Of a DNA stretch of 64,000 bases, positions 62,651-64,000 are shown one piece after another. The notes under the pieces are model-generated. The model was not told the DNA's origin. It ran no database searches and saw only the letters and a program-made list of their open reading frames with translations. Position 1 is the stretch's first letter. Each line of letters begins with the position of its first letter. The translations under genes were made by a program, and so were the position numbers. The DNA comes from JBAYOE01 sp050950065 (GTDB taxonomy: Bacteria; Spirochaetota; Spirochaetia; Sphaerochaetales; Sphaerochaetaceae), in NCBI GenBank assembly GCA_050950065.1, contig JBMNGX010000002.1, positions 62,001 to 126,000 of the forward strand, given 5' to 3'.

Positions 62651-63598
62651 ATGGAAAATGGGAAGCTAATTGTTATCGCAATTGGGGGCAACGCTCTAAT
62701 TGAGGATAATAGTAAAACTAGTGTTTCTGATCAGTATGAGGCAGCAAGAAAAACAGCCTCATTTATTGTGAAATTGATTAAAGAGGGATTAAAAGTTGTA
62801 GTGGTTCACGGTAATGGGCCTCAAGTGGGGCATGCTTTGCTACGCAGTGAGATGGCTAAAGAACTTTTAGAAAGTGAGCCACTGGATACTTGTGTTGCCA
62901 ATACTCAAGGAACTATAGGGTACCAACTACAAATGGCAATTAGAAATGAGGCAACTAAAATTGATTTAGATTTAGAAGTTGCTACAGTTGTCACCCAAGT
63001 TGAAGTGGACCCTACAGACACTGCATTTGATAACCCAACCAAACCGATTGGACTTTTTATGGATCAACAAGAGGCACAAAGTAGAAAAGAGAAAGAGGGG
63101 TGGAGTGTAGTTGAAGATTCAGGAAGAGGGTATCGAAGAGTTGTAGCTTCTCCAAAACCTATAAAGATAGTTGAACTAAAAACTATTAAAAGTTTAGTTG
63201 AAAGTAACATTGTAGTAATAGCAGCTGGTGGGGGAGGAATCCCTGTAGTTAACAACAATCATTTAATAGTAGGTAACGAGTCGGTAATTGATAAAGATTC
63301 AGCTGCTGCTTTGTTGGCAAAAGAGTTAAAAGCTGACTATTTTGTTGTCTCTACAGCTGTCGATAATGTTTATTTAAATTATGGTAAAGCAGATCAAAAA
63401 GAGTTGGGAACAATCACTATAAAAGAGGCTGCAAAGTTTGTAGAACAAGGGCACTTTGCTGTTGGAAGTATGCTTCCAAAAGTTCTCTCAGCAATTGATT
63501 TTGTTGAAACAACCAAAGGGGTAGCCCTTATTACCAGTAACGAAAATCTTTACGATGCAATTTATCACAACAAAGGGACTAAAATTATTTTAAAATAA
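62651..63598 (+). CDS. arcC: Carbamate kinase
   Basis: Makes ATP and carbamate from carbamoyl phosphate (catabolic direction). 315 residues from ATG 62651, where ATGGAGA just upstream is the ribosome site. VIAIGGNALIED at the start, VVVHGNGPQVGHAL near residue 45, IAAGGGGIPVV near 195, and NVYLNYGKAD near 235. The carbamoyltransferase that would feed it is not adjacent; a YgeW-like one is at the other end of the window. The 3' end overlaps the next gene by nine bases. Confidence 0.96.
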   Translation: MENGKLIVIAIGGNALIEDNSKTSVSDQYEAARKTASFIVKLIKEGLKVVVVHGNGPQVGHALLRSEMAKELLESEPLDTCVANTQGTIGYQLQMAIRNEATKIDLDLEVATVVTQVEVDPTDTAFDNPTKPIGLFMDQQEAQSRKEKEGWSVVEDSGRGYRRVVASPKPIKIVELKTIKSLVESNIVVIAAGGGGIPVVNNNHLIVGNESVIDKDSAAALLAKELKADYFVVSTAVDNVYLNYGKADQKELGTITIKEAAKFVEQGHFAVGSMLPKVLSAIDFVETTKGVALITSNENLYDAIYHNKGTKIILK

Positions 63599-64000
63599 GT
63601 TGGCTAGTAGAAGCGGTAGGAGCACTACTATCGCTTCGTAGTTTTGTTGAGCAAAAATTGGGCTAAAAGAGCTTTTTATTATCAACAATAATAAAAATAA
63701 GAAAGTGTAGATAAAGTTTCCCTTTTTAAAACTCTTTGATTTACCAAAACCACCAACGAGAGCTTGAATAGCTAAGACAAACAAATAGGGGGAGATAAAA
63801 AGAATATTTTCATTGAAGTAGGTAACATCGTGATTAGTTGCCACCATCATAAATAGTAAAATTGATGAGACAGCTGCAAAGAAGAGGTAGATAACAAAAG
63901 TATAAAATCCCCTTAATTTGTTGAGTCTCAAGAACTTTAAAATCAAGCTCACTAAACCAGCTAATAATCCAAACACTAAATATTTAAAAAACTGAGATTG
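63590..64000 (-). CDS. Membrane protein, C-terminal part; continues past the window edge
   Basis: The frame is open to base 64000, so the protein is N-terminally incomplete; 136 codons are visible. Four or five hydrophobic stretches. The segment HDVTYFNENILFISPYLFVL resembles the C-terminal membrane region of some DUF4105 (Lnb-like) proteins, in which an H-x-TYNN-x-NLL stretch precedes the last helices. With so little of the protein present, this is only a suggestion. Convergent with carbamate kinase, overlapping by nine bases. Confidence 0.5.
   Translation of the reverse strand, partial: QSQFFKYLVFGLLAGLVSLILKFLRLNKLRGFYTFVIYLFFAAVSSILLFMMVATNHDVTYFNENILFISPYLFVLAIQALVGGFGKSKSFKKGNFIYTFLFLLLLIIKSSFSPIFAQQNYEAIVVLLPLLLANLF

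Noticed and set aside
1..64000. CRISPR arrays, tRNA, rRNA or insertion sequences
   Set aside because: Scanning by eye found no repeat-spacer pattern, no cloverleaf ending in CCA and no transposase; a computed search (tRNAscan, Rfam) would be decisive.

Overview
The window is AT-rich bacterial chromosome carrying about 60 tightly packed genes. Several features point to a spirochaete, or a close relative, with an outer membrane and a murein wall. These are the roughly 550-residue pyrophosphate-dependent phosphofructokinase, the long (444-residue) acetate kinase, a beta-barrel outer-membrane protein, a histone H1-like Hc1 miniprotein, two spirochaete-style acyl-CoA synthetases, and Mur enzymes scattered across several operons. 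I cannot fix genus or family from sequence alone. I see no rRNA, tRNA, IS element, prophage or CRISPR array, and no gap over about 190 bp without a gene.

Layout. 1-3.4 kb is purine and carbamoyl metabolism: the end of a YgeW-like carbamoyltransferase, adenine deaminase, and a broken NCS2 purine permease. 3.5-6.4 kb is an iron/siderophore ABC importer behind a palindromic operator; its ATPase gene is frameshifted. 6.5-10.6 kb is proA-proB, a glycosyltransferase-like gene and a cell-wall amidase. 10.5-18.4 kb is a minus-strand operon murE-ddl-dinB-trmL-proC-serS-pncB. 18.5-21.8 kb holds a DNA adenine methylase with an altered catalytic motif, an outer-membrane protein and a membrane methyltransferase-like protein. 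21.9-24.9 kb holds a 56-residue zinc-ribbon gene with its own promoter and terminator, then murC-yicC-cmk. 24.9-26.9 kb is a LysE exporter facing an accessory AAA/DUF4143 ATPase, whose promoter lies in a 41-bp tandem repeat.

27-35.5 kb carries an epimerase, an rpoZ-like gene and miaA, then folC, an NFACT/RqcH gene and an unknown membrane gene, then an acyl-CoA synthetase and yhbY. 35.5-40 kb has pfp, a DUF188 gene, a LuxR-type regulator and asnS. 40-46.7 kb is a long plus-strand run: ArsC-like, metallo-hydrolase, second acyl-CoA synthetase, DAHP synthase, DJ-1-like, DUF1846 and cytidylate-kinase-like. 46.7-55.7 kb has ackA, an exported beta-rich protein, murB with an apparent ATC start, cysS, an ECF sigma/anti-sigma pair, and valS with a frameshift. 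55.7-62.6 kb on the minus strand has the Hc1-like gene, a U32 peptidase-like gene, lon, an SGNH hydrolase, a YhhQ transporter and a GH3 homologue lacking its catalytic residues. The window ends with carbamate kinase and a truncated membrane protein.

The genome is compact. Operon genes overlap by 4-11 bases, and six convergent gene pairs overlap at their 3' ends. Six +1 frameshifts, all repairable by deleting a single C or G, break three genes, one of which (valS) should be essential. That suggests sequence error at least in part. I did not find a convincing wholly new multi-gene system. The best leads are the apparently inactive GH3 homologue, the methylase with Ser in place of the motif IV aromatic residue, the 41-bp promoter repeat array, the independently expressed 56-residue zinc-ribbon protein, and murB's start codon.
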